Shown piece after piece: positions 16,843 to 25,626 of a stretch of DNA of 64,000 nucleotides; within the stretch, counting starts at the first letter, position 1; every line of letters starts with the position of its first letter. The notes beneath the pieces were generated by a model. It made no database searches. It was not told where the DNA came from and saw nothing but the letters and a program-made list of their open reading frames with translations. A program made the translations under genes and the position numbers. Source of the DNA: an uncultured Gammaproteobacteria bacterium (GTDB lineage Bacteria; Pseudomonadota; Gammaproteobacteria; Arenicellales; JAANXG01); contig CAMYNL010000002.1 of the NCBI GenBank assembly GCA_947259705.1, positions 135,868 to 199,867 of the forward strand, given 5' to 3'.

Positions 16843-18492
16843 ATGACCGTCCCCCACGCCCCGCGCATCATATTGTTCGACTGGCATGCAACACTGGTCG
16901 ACACCATGGAAGCCATGTACCAGGCCATGGACGAGATGCTCTCCATGCTGGACCAGCTGGGGCTGCGTGACCGCCTGGTACCGCCGGAACAGAGCAAGAC
17001 CGAGGACGACCTCAAGCTGGTCAACTACGTGCGCCGGCACAAACGGCTGCACCCAAAGATCGTCGCCAGCAAGAAGGTCTCGCGCACCGATCTGCTGGAG
17101 GTGCTGTTCGGCACCGACGAGGAAGCCAAGGAGATCGCCCACGGCGCCTTCAGCCGTTGCTACCGCCATCACTACGGCGACGTCAAGCCGTTCGAGCCCA
17201 ACATCCGCGTCGTGCTGTCGGAACTGCGCCGGGTGGGCATCAAGATCGGCATACTGTCCAATCGTGCCCGTGAGTTCCTGGAGCACGAGCTCGAGGTCAT
17301 CGAGCACGGGACCTGGTTTGCGCTGTTCGACAGCGTCATCGCCGGCGACGACACCGATCGGCACAAGCCCGCCCCGGACCCGGTGTTCAAGGCCCTGGAG
17401 CGGATGCGGGCCGCCGCGGCGCTGGATGTCTGGTATGTCGGCGACAGCACCACGGATACCACGGCGGCCAAGAACGCCGGCGTCACCAGTATATTTTTCA
17501 ATGGTGCCCGGTGGGACGCCCACTGGTTGAAGAAGATTTTTCCCGGCAGCGAACAGCATCCCTACCAGCCCGATTACATCGTCAACAACTTCGCCGAGCT
17601 GCTGGTACTGGTGAAGCTGGCACTGGCCAACGACGCGGCCGCGATGGGGCATCACTTCACCCGCTATACCCGTCGCCTGGACCCGTTGCCGCGCCCGGAC
17701 GTGATCCTGTTCGACTGGCATGCGACCCTGGCCGACACGCTGGATGCCATGTATCACGCCGTGGACGATACCCTTCCCCAGCTGGCGCGGCTGGGGCTGG
17801 CCGACCGGCTGGTGGATCCGGAGGACAGCAAGAACGAGGACGACCGCAAGTTGATCACCTACGTGCGGGAGAACTACAAACTCCACCCCAAGATCAAGGC
17901 CGCGCGCAAGATCTCCCGCACCGACATCTTCGAGGTGCTTTTCGGCCGCGACGAGGAGGCCAAGCACATCGCCCACGACGCCTTCAACGATTGTTATCGC
18001 CGCTACTACGGTCACGTCGAACCCTTCGAGGAGGGCGTGCGCGGGATGCTGGAGACGCTGCGGACGCTGGGCATACGCATCGGCGTGCTGAGCAACCGGG
18101 ACCGGGAATTTCTCGAGCACGAGCTTGCCGCCATCGACGGCAGCGGCTGGCTGCACCTGTTCGACACCATCGTCGCCGGTGACGACGCTGCCCGGCGCAA
18201 GCCGGCACCGGACCCTATACTGAAGGCTATGGACAACCTGGCGGCGCCTTGCGGCGAGCACGCCTGGTACGTCGGCGACAGCACCACCGACACGGTGTCG
18301 GCCAAGCGCGCCGAAATTACCAGCGTGTTTTACAACGGCTCGCAGTGGAGCGATGCCTGGCTGGAGAAGATCTTTCCGGGCACGCGGCGCTACCCGCACA
18401 AGCCCGACGCCATTGTTGACAACTTCGAGGATTTCATTTACCTCGTTAATATCAGCCTCGGGATTCGGCAGCAGCGGCAAGTCAACGCTTAG
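16843..18492 (+). CDS. Tandem-duplicated HAD-superfamily protein
   Basis: 549 residues made of two homologous HAD domains (about 1-262 and 270-549) in one uninterrupted frame. Each has motif I FDWHATL, motif II GILSN or GVLSN, motif III lysine in HKPAPDP or RKPAPDP, and motif IV YVGDSTTDT. Each also has EVLFG.DEEAK.IAH and ends KIFPG. Motif I differs from DxDxT: the second Asp, the usual acid/base, is His in both copies. The cap region between motifs I and II is helical. Single-copy relatives would be about 260 residues, so this is a gene-internal duplication. Phosphatase activity is likely but unproven. ATG 16843 is chosen because upstream residues are Pro/Arg-rich and unconserved. Confidence 0.88.
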   Translation: MTVPHAPRIILFDWHATLVDTMEAMYQAMDEMLSMLDQLGLRDRLVPPEQSKTEDDLKLVNYVRRHKRLHPKIVASKKVSRTDLLEVLFGTDEEAKEIAHGAFSRCYRHHYGDVKPFEPNIRVVLSELRRVGIKIGILSNRAREFLEHELEVIEHGTWFALFDSVIAGDDTDRHKPAPDPVFKALERMRAAAALDVWYVGDSTTDTTAAKNAGVTSIFFNGARWDAHWLKKIFPGSEQHPYQPDYIVNNFAELLVLVKLALANDAAAMGHHFTRYTRRLDPLPRPDVILFDWHATLADTLDAMYHAVDDTLPQLARLGLADRLVDPEDSKNEDDRKLITYVRENYKLHPKIKAARKISRTDIFEVLFGRDEEAKHIAHDAFNDCYRRYYGHVEPFEEGVRGMLETLRTLGIRIGVLSNRDREFLEHELAAIDGSGWLHLFDTIVAGDDAARRKPAPDPILKAMDNLAAPCGEHAWYVGDSTTDTVSAKRAEITSVFYNGSQWSDAWLEKIFPGTRRYPHKPDAIVDNFEDFIYLVNISLGIRQQRQVNA

Positions 18493-18560
18493 GGAGACCC
18501 TTCGTACCAGTGCCCATGATCACCACGAGAGAGAAGCTGTCCGCCGGCCGGCGCCTGGTA

Positions 18561-18689
18561 TTCATTAAGATTTCATTAATGCCGTTTATCGGCGATAAAT
18601 GGTTAATATTACCGTTTATCCGCCGTAAAGTGCATTTCGTCAGATTTTTACCTATACTCATCTCAAAGCTTATGAGTAGGGGAAACCTG
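18561..18689 (+). promoter_or_regulatory. AT-rich regulatory region before the prepilin gene
   Basis: An AT-rich island in GC-rich surroundings. Positions 18582-18602 form a 21-base near-palindrome (CCGTTTATC on one arm, GATAAATGG on the other). CCGTTTATC recurs as a direct repeat at 18612-18620. A -10-like TATACT lies at 18653-18658 and a Shine-Dalgarno AGTAGGGGA about 8 bases before ATG 18690. The repeats look like an operator of an unidentified regulator. Confidence 0.45.
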
Positions 18690-19154
18690 ATGATGACTAA
18701 CGCAAGAAAACACGCCGGGATGACTGTCATTGAGTTACTGCTGGTGATGGTCATAATGGGTATATTGACGGCGGTCGCCGTGCCCGCCTACAACAATTAC
18801 ACCGACCGCATCAGGGTCTCTAACGCGATCACCGACATCATGACCATACAGGTAATGATCGACCAGTTCTTCAATGACACCGGGGCATGGCCGGACTCGC
18901 TGGCCGATATCGGGGTGGACTGGGATGACCCTTACGGTAATCCTTACGGCTACCTGCGCATCGACGGCGGACCGCCGGGCAGCGAAGGACTGCAGCGCAA
19001 GGACCACAACCTGGTGCCGGTGAACTCCGACTACGATCTCTACAGTAGCGGCAAGGACGGCGGTTCGCAGCCGGCGTTTTCCTCGCAGCAGTCCCGGGAC
19101 GATATCGTGCGGGCCCAGAACGGCGCCTACATGGGGCTGGCATCGGAGTACTAG
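18690..19154 (+). CDS. Type IV prepilin-like / pseudopilin protein
   Basis: 154 residues with a class III leader: a short basic MMTNARKHAG, then the cleavage context G|MTVIELLLVM with Glu at mature position 5 and a 20-residue hydrophobic helix. After PAYNNYTDRI comes a small soluble domain resembling a type II secretion GspG-like pseudopilin (QVMIDQFFNDTGAWPDSLAD, then DPYGNPYGYLR). No other pilus genes are nearby, so it is an orphan pilin. The GGDEF-EAL gene begins 4 bases later, suggesting co-expression. Confidence 0.85.
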   Translation: MMTNARKHAGMTVIELLLVMVIMGILTAVAVPAYNNYTDRIRVSNAITDIMTIQVMIDQFFNDTGAWPDSLADIGVDWDDPYGNPYGYLRIDGGPPGSEGLQRKDHNLVPVNSDYDLYSSGKDGGSQPAFSSQQSRDDIVRAQNGAYMGLASEY

Positions 19155-19157
19155 GGA

Positions 19158-21983
19158 GTGGGGCAACCTTGGATACGGACAGGTTTTCTGCGTACCAAGG
19201 TTGCCCGCCGTACCCTGCTGCTGTTCGTGCTGTCGGCGCTGTTGCCCGTCGGGGCGCTGGTGTCGATCGGCTACTTCTACGTCAGCGGCAAGCTGATCGA
19301 GATCAGTTCCTTCCAGCTGCGGGAAAACGCCAAGAACGTCAGCGTTCATATCTATGAGCGCCTGCGGAACCTGCGGGCCGCGCTGCTCACACTGCGCGAC
19401 GGGGTCGGCACCGACCATACCCTCAGCATTACGCCACGAGCGGAACAATTCCGCGGCGTCGCGCTGCAGACCGGGAATGCCGTGCCCACGACCTTGTGGG
19501 GAGGGCTTACCGCCTTCCCCGACATCGACAGCGCGGTGCGGGCGAAACTGGAGGTCGCGGACACGGTGCTGTTGACTGATGCCCGGGGCGGGCGTAACCA
19601 CATGTGGCTGCTCACTCCTTCCGTTGGTGTGGAAAACGCGGTGCTGATCGCCGAGATCAACCCGGAATACGTGTGGGCCGTGCGGGAGACCATGCCCTAC
19701 GGCTTTGCCATCTGCATCCTCGACCAGCATAGCGACAAGCTGTTCTGTTCCGAGACGGCGCCGGAAGAGCTGATGCAGCCCGTGAAATCGCGGCAGGCGG
19801 TCGAACAGCACGCCTTTCAGGACCAGCGGTTCTGGACCTTCCAGGTCAAGCTGTTCCTGAAGGAACACTTCGCGGTGCCGGCATGGACGGTGGTGGTGCT
19901 GCAGGAGAAGTCGGAAGCATTGTCGGACTGGCAGGTGTTCCGGCAATTGTTCACGCCCATCATCCTGGTCACCCTGCTGCTGGTGGTGCTGCTCAGCACC
20001 ATGCAGATCCGTCGCAACACGGTGCCCCTGGACCGGTTGCGCGACAAGACCAAGCGCATCGCAGCGGGAGATTTCGGCGGCCAGATACAGGTGGACAGCG
20101 GCGACGAATTCGAGGAACTGGCGGGCTCCTTCAACGCCATGGCCATGGCCCTGGACCACCAGTTCACCACCCTCAACACCATGTCGGATATCGATCGCCT
20201 GATCCTCTCCTCCGCCAGCCGCGCCGAAATACGCAAAATCGTGATCCAGCGCTTCCCGGACGTGCTTCCCTGCTGCAGCGTCGGCCTAAGCACCGTGGAC
20301 GCCACCGGCAATGCCAGGATCACCGCCCTCAAGACCGCCACCTCGACCCCACGTCATGTTACCCAGTCCGGCGCCAGCCAGCTGCCCGCGGCGTTCCGCA
20401 CCGACACGGGTTATTTCACCGTGGACTGCGACGAGGGCGAGGTGCCGGCCTGGCTGGCCCCCAGCCGCCTGGCCGGCTGCCGCTACCACCACGTGTTTCC
20501 GATCGAGGTGGACGGCGAGCTGCAGGGGCTGCTGGGATTCGGCTTTTTCGAGCGGAACGTGCTCAGCGACGATGAGATCCGGCACGCCACTACCTTGCGC
20601 GATCGGCTGGCGGTTGCCTTCGCGGAAATCCAGAGCAAGGAGAAGCTGTATGTTCAGAGCCATTATGACGCCCTGACCCAGTTACCCAACCGCAGCCTGT
20701 TCGAGCAACTGGTTGCCACCAGCCTGCGAGACGCCAAGCGCAGCAACATCAACGCCGCCGTGATGTTCCTGGACATCGACCGCTTCAAGTCCATCAACGA
20801 CTCCCTCGGCCACGGCGCCGGCGACAGGCTGATCAAGGAACTTGGGCGTCGGCTGGCGGGGGTGCTGGTGGGGCCCGGCCAGCACATCGCCCGTCTCAGC
20901 GGCGATGAGTTCATCGTCGTTGTTCCGGGGCTCGAGACGCGGGACAAGACGGTAACCGCGGTGACCGCGCTGGCCGCCAGGCTGCTGGAGAACGCCAGCA
21001 AGCCCGTGGCGATGGAGACGCAGGAATTCAGGGTGTCGGCCAGCATCGGCATCGCACTGTACCCCAGCGACGGCACCGAGTATTCGGAGCTGCTGCGCAA
21101 CGCCGACTCCGCCATGTATTCGGCCAAGGAGAAAGGCGGGCAGCAGTTCCAGTTCTTTTCCCCGGAGCTGCACAGTTCGGCGCTGGAGCAGTTCCACATC
21201 GAGTCCGATCTGCCGCGCGCCATGGCCGACGGTCAGCTGCAGCTCTATTACCAGCCGCAGTTCGACGCCCGGTCGGGCAACCTGGTGGGTGCCGAGGCCC
21301 TGATGCGCTGGAACCACCCCAGCCGCGGGCTGATGATGCCGAAGCGCTTCATCCCCATCGCCACCAGTTCGGGCATCATCATGCGCATGGAGGAATGGGC
21401 CATCATGGAGGCCTGTCAGCAGGCGCAGGCCTGGCACCAGGACGGCCTGGGCCAAGTCAAGCTGGCGGTCAACCTGTCGGCGCGGCAGCTGCTGCGCCGG
21501 GACCTGGCGGACGTCATCGCCCACGCGCTGGAGGCCAGCGGTCTGCCGGCCCCGTCGCTGGCGGTGGAGATTACCGAGGGATCCCTGGTCATCGACACCC
21601 TGCGCAGCAACCAGACCCTTTCCGAACTGCGGGAGCTGGGTATATCGGTGGCCGTGGACGACTTCGGTGTCGGCTATTCTTCACTCAGCTACCTGCGATC
21701 CCTGCCCATCGATACCTTGAAGATCGACCGCTCCTTCGTGGCGGACATCCAGCACAACGAATCCAGCGCGGCCATTACCGCCTCCATCATCTCGCTGGCC
21801 CATGCGCTGAAACTGGACGTGGTCGCCGAAGGTGTCGAAACCGAGACCCAGTTCGAGTTTCTGCAGGAAGCCCATTGCGACATCATCCAGGGTTACCTGC
21901 TGGGACATCCGGTGCCTGCTCAACAGTTCGCCTTGCTGCACACCAGGCCGCCCAAGGTACTGGCCGGCGGTTCCAACCGCTAG
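19158..21983 (+). CDS. Membrane GGDEF-EAL protein (c-di-GMP turnover)
   Basis: 941 residues. Membrane segments at about 18-42 and 264-283 flank a periplasmic sensor region. A HAMP-like segment follows (about 284-335), then a divergent GAF-like region, a GGDEF domain with SGDEF (about 580) and an EAL domain with GAEALMRW (about 710), DDFGVGYSSL and EGVETE. The EAL catalytic residues are present, so phosphodiesterase activity is likely. SGDEF is a tolerated variant, so cyclase activity is possible. The GTG start directly abuts AGGGA, an unusually tight spacing that suggests coupling to the prepilin gene. The end overlaps mtgA by 4 bases. Confidence 0.92.
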   Translation: MGQPWIRTGFLRTKVARRTLLLFVLSALLPVGALVSIGYFYVSGKLIEISSFQLRENAKNVSVHIYERLRNLRAALLTLRDGVGTDHTLSITPRAEQFRGVALQTGNAVPTTLWGGLTAFPDIDSAVRAKLEVADTVLLTDARGGRNHMWLLTPSVGVENAVLIAEINPEYVWAVRETMPYGFAICILDQHSDKLFCSETAPEELMQPVKSRQAVEQHAFQDQRFWTFQVKLFLKEHFAVPAWTVVVLQEKSEALSDWQVFRQLFTPIILVTLLLVVLLSTMQIRRNTVPLDRLRDKTKRIAAGDFGGQIQVDSGDEFEELAGSFNAMAMALDHQFTTLNTMSDIDRLILSSASRAEIRKIVIQRFPDVLPCCSVGLSTVDATGNARITALKTATSTPRHVTQSGASQLPAAFRTDTGYFTVDCDEGEVPAWLAPSRLAGCRYHHVFPIEVDGELQGLLGFGFFERNVLSDDEIRHATTLRDRLAVAFAEIQSKEKLYVQSHYDALTQLPNRSLFEQLVATSLRDAKRSNINAAVMFLDIDRFKSINDSLGHGAGDRLIKELGRRLAGVLVGPGQHIARLSGDEFIVVVPGLETRDKTVTAVTALAARLLENASKPVAMETQEFRVSASIGIALYPSDGTEYSELLRNADSAMYSAKEKGGQQFQFFSPELHSSALEQFHIESDLPRAMADGQLQLYYQPQFDARSGNLVGAEALMRWNHPSRGLMMPKRFIPIATSSGIIMRMEEWAIMEACQQAQAWHQDGLGQVKLAVNLSARQLLRRDLADVIAHALEASGLPAPSLAVEITEGSLVIDTLRSNQTLSELRELGISVAVDDFGVGYSSLSYLRSLPIDTLKIDRSFVADIQHNESSAAITASIISLAHALKLDVVAEGVETETQFEFLQEAHCDIIQGYLLGHPVPAQQFALLHTRPPKVLAGGSNR

Positions 21984-22759
21984 CCCGCGCCCGGACTGGC
22001 GAACCACCCCGTTCCACTGCCGCCCGGCGGCCATCGACGGCGGGTGCCTGAATCCAACCTATCCAGGTAGCGCACGCCCCCTAGCAGTTCCACCATCCGC
22101 AGGACCTCGTCGGTGCGCTGGCGGAGATAGTCGCTCGGCGCGGCCGCGCGCAGCGCTCGGGGATTGGGCAGCACCGCCGCCAGCAGGGCACCCTGCCGCG
22201 CCGTCAGTCGGTCCGCGGGCCGACCGAAGTAGTTGCGGGCGGCGGCCTCGACACCATAGACGCCGGGACCGAACTGGGCCACGTTCAGGTACACCTCCAG
22301 GATCCGCTGCTTGGGCCAGAGCAATTCGATCGTAACCGCCAGATGGGCCTCCAGGGCCTTGCGCAGCAAGCTTCGGCCCGGCCACAGGTAGAGGTTCTTT
22401 GCCACCTGCTGGGTGATGGTGCTGGCGCCGCGTACGCGTCCATACTCGATGCGCTCGTGCACGGCGTTGCGGATTTCGCGCGTGTCCAGGCCCCAGTGGT
22501 CAGGGAAGCGTTGATCCTCGGCGGCCACCACGGCGATCGCGGCGTGGGGCGAGATGTGTCCCCAGCCCACCCAGCGGTAATCCACCGCCTCGGAGCGCGC
22601 TTGGCGCTGCAGCATGAAGGTTGAGGTGGGCGGCGGCAGCCACCGCAGCGGCGCCACCAGCGCCAGTGACAAGACCACGCCAGCGATCAGGGCCGCGGCC
22701 AGACAGCGGAGGACGCGGGCACGCAGGGGACGGCGGTACGGTTTTCCGGATCGGCCCAT
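21980..22759 (-). CDS. mtgA: Monofunctional peptidoglycan transglycosylase
   Basis: 259-residue GT51 enzyme that polymerises lipid II into glycan strands. It has an N-terminal membrane anchor (about 18-40), the catalytic AAEDQRFPDHWGLD (about 82), GASTITQQVAKNLYL (about 112), KRI-type PKQRILEVYLNVAQFGPG and EAAARNYFG. Length and motif order match MtgA rather than bifunctional PBPs. It is tail-to-tail with the GGDEF-EAL gene. Confidence 0.94.
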   Translation of the reverse strand: MGRSGKPYRRPLRARVLRCLAAALIAGVVLSLALVAPLRWLPPPTSTFMLQRQARSEAVDYRWVGWGHISPHAAIAVVAAEDQRFPDHWGLDTREIRNAVHERIEYGRVRGASTITQQVAKNLYLWPGRSLLRKALEAHLAVTIELLWPKQRILEVYLNVAQFGPGVYGVEAAARNYFGRPADRLTARQGALLAAVLPNPRALRAAAPSDYLRQRTDEVLRMVELLGGVRYLDRLDSGTRRRWPPGGSGTGWFASPGAG

Positions 22760-22806
22760 GGGCGGCTAGCGCGCCCGCAGGCGTTGGTCCCCGGGCGGGG
22801 CGGGAA

Positions 22807-23454
22807 TCAGCTCCCCGGGGCGAAGCGGAACAGGTGCTCCTGTACCCCGTTCTTCATCAGGTACAGCTTCAGTATCTGGAAGCCCGGCATTGCCTGCTCC
22901 ATCACCTTCGGCGCGTAGCGCGGCGCGGTGCGGGCCTCCGGTACCGTGGTATAACGCAGGCAGTGGTCCAGGGTGATGTCGATATCGGCCGGCCGGATCG
23001 GCACACCGCTGGACTGGGAGATCAGGAAGTAGACCCAGCAACCGGGCGCGTAGTACTCCACCAGCTGCCCGAGCAGGTCGCGTGCTGCCGGGAATGATAT
23101 GTGCTCCAGGTAATCCCAAAACAGAATGACATCGAAGCGTCCGGTATCACCGGGAATAAAGAATTGCTTCATGTCGCCGACCTTGGCCAGCTCTCCGGCG
23201 CCGCCACTGCGCAGCACCTCACCGACGCCGCCGGGCCAGTTGTTCCAGAAGATACGTGAACGGCAGCGGGAGAAATAGACCAGCTTGTTGGTGGTCGGCA
23301 GCCCGAAATCGAGAACGCGGCTGCGGGGATGATCCTGCAGCCGCGCCCTTATCAACGGCAGCAGCCCCGACCGCAGTGTCACGGACTGCGGGTCGAGGAC
23401 CGGCCCATGGTCTGGCGTTAGGCGAGCCGCCAGTCCACGGGACCTAAGAGCCAC
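22807..23454 (-). CDS. Methyltransferase-like protein paired with bactofilin
   Basis: 215 residues with a degenerate class I methyltransferase pattern: SRVLDFGLPTTNKLVYFSRC in place of a classical glycine loop, and FDVILFWDYLEHISF (about 115), which matches the motif before the catalytic strand. The DYLEH segment is typical of methyltransferase-11 proteins, but the SAM loop is unusual. Its start overlaps the end of the bactofilin gene by 11 bases, so it is second in that operon. Substrate unknown. Confidence 0.65.
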   Translation of the reverse strand: MALRSRGLAARLTPDHGPVLDPQSVTLRSGLLPLIRARLQDHPRSRVLDFGLPTTNKLVYFSRCRSRIFWNNWPGGVGEVLRSGGAGELAKVGDMKQFFIPGDTGRFDVILFWDYLEHISFPAARDLLGQLVEYYAPGCWVYFLISQSSGVPIRPADIDITLDHCLRYTTVPEARTAPRYAPKVMEQAMPGFQILKLYLMKNGVQEHLFRFAPGS

Positions 23455-24004
23455 CGGATGCGCGCACTACCTTGCTGTCGCCGCCGGGAATGTCGGCAAC
23501 CTTCGCCGCGCCTTCGGACCTGCCCCCGACAACGGGCCCGGCGCCGCTTTTGCGTGCCGCGGCGCTGCTATCCATGTTCATTTCCACGGCACCCTTGAAG
23601 CGACAGCCGTCCTCCAGAACCACGCGGGGCGCGGTGATATTGCCCTCGACCCGGCCGGACTGTCTGATCACGACACGCTCGCTACTGTTGAGATCGCCGC
23701 TCACATGACCTTCGACGGTTATCTTGGTGGCGTTGAGGTTGGCCTTCACCTGCCCGTCCGCACCAATGACGATGTTATTGTCGGGTAGTGTCAGAGTGCC
23801 CTCTATGCGCCCATGTACGACCAGATCCTCCTCACCTGTGATGTCGCCACGGATGGTGATCGACGGTCCGATGGAAGCGGACTGGCGCGACGCGGCCGCC
23901 GGCGCGCGGCTGGCAGACGGCGGCGCCTCGGCCTGCCGCGATTCGGGCGCTGCTTCGTCGAACGAAGTCTTGGGGTCGTCGGTTTTCTTCCACATCTGTT
24001 GCAT
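23444..24004 (-). CDS. Bactofilin family cytoskeletal protein
   Basis: 186-residue polymer-forming protein with a Ser/Ala-rich N-terminal tail (about 1-45). The bactofilin beta-helix follows (about 46-150): GPSITIRGDITGEEDLVVHG, EGTLTLPDNNIVIGADG, then GHVSGDLNSSERVVIRQSG and GCRFKGAVEMNMD. Bactofilins assemble membrane-associated filaments involved in cell shape or localisation. The C-terminal tail is Gly/Ser-rich. The ATG at 24004 follows GGATGC. Confidence 0.93.
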   Translation of the reverse strand: MQQMWKKTDDPKTSFDEAAPESRQAEAPPSASRAPAAASRQSASIGPSITIRGDITGEEDLVVHGRIEGTLTLPDNNIVIGADGQVKANLNATKITVEGHVSGDLNSSERVVIRQSGRVEGNITAPRVVLEDGCRFKGAVEMNMDSSAAARKSGAGPVVGGRSEGAAKVADIPGGDSKVVRASGGS

Positions 24005-24275
24005 CCTCCGAGGATCTATCAGTTGAAGGGGGCGGTGGACCCGAAACTAGCCGGGCCATCGCTGAAGAGTATGGTCATCGCCGCGCCGGGTCCTGTTGTG
24101 ACCGGGCATGGCGATGCTGGCTGGTCGTTTTGTTCCCAGAATATCACGCGATTCAGGGCATTCATGTGGCAACCGACTGGCGGTTTCCTTTCGACGATGG
24201 AAAAATTGCCGGCGCCGGGGTACCGCTTGCGGACCCTGGCTGCCCCCCCCGGAGGGGGCCGGTCACGCGCCAACG

Positions 24276-24914
24276 ATGAAAACACCACCTTACCCCTGTG
24301 ATCACGACGCCGCGATCACCCGCCTGCGCGGCGGTGATCGCCGTCTGGGCTTGCTCATAGACCGGGTCGGACCGATTCGACTGCGATCGCTGCACCCGCT
24401 GACTCCCTTCCAGTGTCTGTTGAAGTCGATAGTATATCAACAGTTGTCCGGCCAGGCGGCGAGCACGATCTACCGGCGCCTGCTGTCACTGTTTCCCGGA
24501 TCGAGGCCACCCACCGCCCGGCGCCTGGCGGCGGTCAGCGAGGCGGAGCTGCGGGCGGCGGGCCTGTCCCGCGCCAAGGTGGCCGCGGTCAAGGATCTCG
24601 CCGCCAGGGCCTTGGCGGGCCAGGTGCCCAATGCCCGGGTGCTGGGGCGGTTGTCCGACGAGGAGATCGTGACCAGACTGACCGAGGTCCGCGGGGTTGG
24701 CCGCTGGACCGTGGAGATGCTGCTGATATTCCGGCTGGGAAGGGCCGACGTGCTGCCGGTCAACGACCTGGGTATCCGGCGCGGATTCATGCTCACCTAC
24801 GGGCTGGACCAGCTGCCCGGGGCGGCACAGCTGAACCGGGCGGGCGAATGCTGGCAACCGTATCGCTCGGTGGCGAGCTGGTATCTGTGGCGCGCTACCG
24901 AGCTGGACTGGTGA
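24276..24914 (+). CDS. DNA-3-methyladenine glycosylase II family (AlkA-like)
   Basis: 212-residue HhH-GPD glycosylase that removes alkylated bases from DNA. It shows LKSIVYQQLSGQAASTIYRR, the helix-hairpin-helix LTEVRGVGRWTVEMLL (about 145) and the catalytic Asp in LPVNDLGIRRG (about 168). It lacks the N-terminal AlkA domain, as the short bacterial form does. ATG 24276 is used. A CCCCCCCCGGAGGGGGC palindrome lies just upstream (24243-24259) and may fold. Confidence 0.88.
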   Translation: MKTPPYPCDHDAAITRLRGGDRRLGLLIDRVGPIRLRSLHPLTPFQCLLKSIVYQQLSGQAASTIYRRLLSLFPGSRPPTARRLAAVSEAELRAAGLSRAKVAAVKDLAARALAGQVPNARVLGRLSDEEIVTRLTEVRGVGRWTVEMLLIFRLGRADVLPVNDLGIRRGFMLTYGLDQLPGAAQLNRAGECWQPYRSVASWYLWRATELDW

Positions 24915-24955
24915 CGCTCGCGGCGACCGGCTGCCGCCGGCCGCCGCCTCGATGA

Positions 24956-25456
24956 TTACATGCGCCCCATCGGCACCAGCTGGTCCGCCAGTTGCTGCTG
25001 TGCCGGGGTCAGCTCTGCGTACAGTGACTTCACCGCCTCCGCCATCCGCCTGAGATGGGCCGTGCCCTGTTCCATCATCGCCAGCCTGCGGTCGATGCGG
25101 TCGACCAGTGGTGCATCCTTGCTGCCGTCCTGGGCACGATCCCGCATGCCGGAACGGAAACCGGTCCGCTCCCGGGCTAGTTCCCGTACGGCGGTGCTGA
25201 ACTCCTGCCATGCAGGCTCCTGCCCGGCGGTGATCTTCAACTCCGTTTTGACGAAGGCCAGAATGCCATCGACGTGCCGCCCCATGCTGCTGCCGAAGCG
25301 TCCATGCTGACCACCCCGGCAATGATGACGGCCACCGAAGCCGGGGCCGTCACCGTCATCATCGGGGTGGGCGTAGACCAGACCGAGGCCGCCCAGGGCT
25401 GTGGCCAGGGAGACCACGGCAAGCGGGTAAGCAGATTTCCTGCGCAACAGATTCAT
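24956..25456 (-). CDS. Periplasmic Spy/CpxP-like LTXXQ protein
   Basis: 166 residues with a signal peptide (LAVVSLATALGGLGLVYAHP), a His/Gly/Asp-rich linker that may bind metal (DDDGDGPGFGGRHHCRGGQH) and a helical domain ending in LTPAQQQLADQL, the LTXXQ motif. Spy and CpxP are envelope-stress chaperones. ATG 25456 has GGAGG 9 bases upstream. It is divergent from an OmpR/EnvZ-type pair, as cpxP is from cpxRA, so regulation by that pair is likely. Confidence 0.85.
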   Translation of the reverse strand: MNLLRRKSAYPLAVVSLATALGGLGLVYAHPDDDGDGPGFGGRHHCRGGQHGRFGSSMGRHVDGILAFVKTELKITAGQEPAWQEFSTAVRELARERTGFRSGMRDRAQDGSKDAPLVDRIDRRLAMMEQGTAHLRRMAEAVKSLYAELTPAQQQLADQLVPMGRM

Positions 25457-25626
25457 GATGATTTCCTCCGGTTGATTCAACGATATTGGGAGGCTCCATC
25501 AAAACACGGCTTTGTAACCGCCGTTTCTCAATCATCCGGTTTTTTGCAACCCCGTGTGTCAGCGCCCGGGACTGTTACCTTCTGTTACCATTTTTCTTCT
25601 GACGACCAGTCGCGCGATGTTGAAAT

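Noticed and set aside
16705-18480. A 591-codon minus-strand frame across the tandem HAD gene
   Set aside because: It is the antisense of a GC-rich gene. Its translation repeats only because the HAD gene is duplicated and has no family resemblance.
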